NCBI RefSeq assembly: GCF_900143235.1
Contig: NZ_FRDF01000004.1
Coordinates: 62,001 to 126,000, forward strand
Direction: 5' to 3'
DNA: 64,000 nt
Source: Erythrobacter sanguineus
GTDB taxonomy: Bacteria; Pseudomonadota; Alphaproteobacteria; Sphingomonadales; Sphingomonadaceae
A program made the position numbers and the translations under genes. This document shows, one piece after another, positions 63,618-64,000 of this stretch; within the stretch, counting starts at the first letter, position 1, and each line of letters opens with the position of its first letter. Under the pieces are notes generated by a model, which was not told where the DNA came from, made no database searches, and saw only the letters and a list, made by a program, of their open reading frames with translations.

Positions 63618-64000
63618 ATGAACCGCATTCGCCTGCTTGTCCTCAACGCTGCGCTCGGCCCGCTGGATTACCGGCTGCCTGAAGGCGTGAGCGCGCCTGC
63701 CGGCAGCGTGGTGATCGCGCCGCTCGGCCCGCGCAAGGTGACCGGCATCGTGTGGGACGAAGGCCGCTTGCCGGGGGAGGAAATCGCCTTTGAACGCCTG
63801 CGCCCGATCCTTGAGGTGCTGCCCGTCCCGCCCCTGCCCGAGGCGCTGCGGCGGCTGATCGAATGGACGGCGGATTATTACTGCGCCGCGCTCGCCAGCG
63901 TGGCGCGGATGGCGCTGGCGAGCGGTGGGGCGCTGGGCGGGCCTGCGACCATGACCGAATACCGGCTGACCGGCTCGGAAGGCTCCGGTCGGATGACTGC
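63618..64000 (+). CDS. priA: primosomal protein N' (PriA), start only
   Basis: Only the first 127 residues are in the window. MNRIRLLVLNAALGPLDYRL, then GSVVIAPLGPRKVTGIVWDE and WTADYYCAALASVARMAL, match the PriA N-terminal 3'-DNA-binding domain. PriA restarts stalled replication forks as a 3'-5' helicase. The helicase domains lie beyond 64000. Confidence 0.9.
   Translation, partial: MNRIRLLVLNAALGPLDYRLPEGVSAPAGSVVIAPLGPRKVTGIVWDEGRLPGEEIAFERLRPILEVLPVPPLPEALRRLIEWTADYYCAALASVARMALASGGALGGPATMTEYRLTGSEGSGRMT

Overview
The window looks like chromosomal DNA of an alphaproteobacterium of order Sphingomonadales, most likely an Erythrobacteraceae member (Erythrobacter/Porphyrobacter type). This is inferred from the high GC content, a Caulobacter/sphingomonad-type TonB receptor paired with a tryptophan-halogenase-like protein, a MucR regulator, class II DAHP synthase, the rpmF-plsX-fabH-ihfA-merR block and CobT. 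Coding density is very high. No gap between genes exceeds about 300 bp. I see no rRNA, tRNA, CRISPR array, integrase or transposase.

Layout. 1-8.4 kb is a polysaccharide-use locus that looks aimed at beta-glucan: TonB receptor, GH16 lipoprotein, LacI regulator and MFS transporter in one minus-strand operon, with a flavin-dependent halogenase-like gene divergent from it and a LacI-type operator candidate between them. 8.4-16.3 kb, all minus strand, holds an FAD oxidoreductase, egtD and egtB (ergothioneine), class II DAHP synthase and a large M16 peptidase. 16.4-20.9 kb, plus strand, holds a NifU-type protein, a RutE-like reductase, tsaB-rimI, a MucR relative, fur and a PlsC acyltransferase. 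20.9-32.8 kb holds a LysR gene, then corC-like and ybeY, an arginine succinyltransferase operon (M20 hydrolase-astA-astB), glcB, phoH, miaB and a cyclophilin. The usual miaB-phoH-ybeY-corC neighbourhood seems split by the ast/glcB block. 32.9-41.2 kb holds mgtE, an SDR, a DUF1489 protein, a BLUF photoreceptor with AppA-like active-site numbering, a coupled serine hydrolase-nudC-FrnE operon, a small membrane protein and mutY. 41.2-46.8 kb is DUF721(DciA-like)-two DsbA-like proteins-smc. 46.8-50.0 kb is merR-ihfA-fabH-plsX-rpmF. 50.2-52.9 kb holds a MAPEG protein, an MBL hydrolase and an S24-type repressor divergent from two small unknown genes across an operator-like array. 53-62.2 kb, minus strand, holds an aldehyde dehydrogenase, an acetolactate-synthase-like ThDP enzyme, a 2-hydroxyacid dehydrogenase, cysS, a nitroreductase, cobT and a transaldolase-like aldolase. 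62.2-64 kb holds DUF2490 and DUF4197 proteins and the start of priA.

The most interesting non-gene content is several families of palindromic repeats. Three GC-rich imperfect palindromes fill intergenic gaps at 52.86, 54.39 and 57.24 kb. A different element with 21-bp inverted ends lies inside cysS and is read in frame. A perfect 23-bp hairpin sits upstream of miaB next to a smaller hairpin family that recurs at 61.4 kb. Other leads are the BLUF protein, the divergent S24 module, a MucR relative without zinc-binding histidines, and convergent gene pairs whose stop codons share a 4-bp palindrome.

Start codons were chosen from Shine-Dalgarno spacing, overlap with the upstream gene and family N-termini. 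All functional calls come from reading motifs, not from searches.
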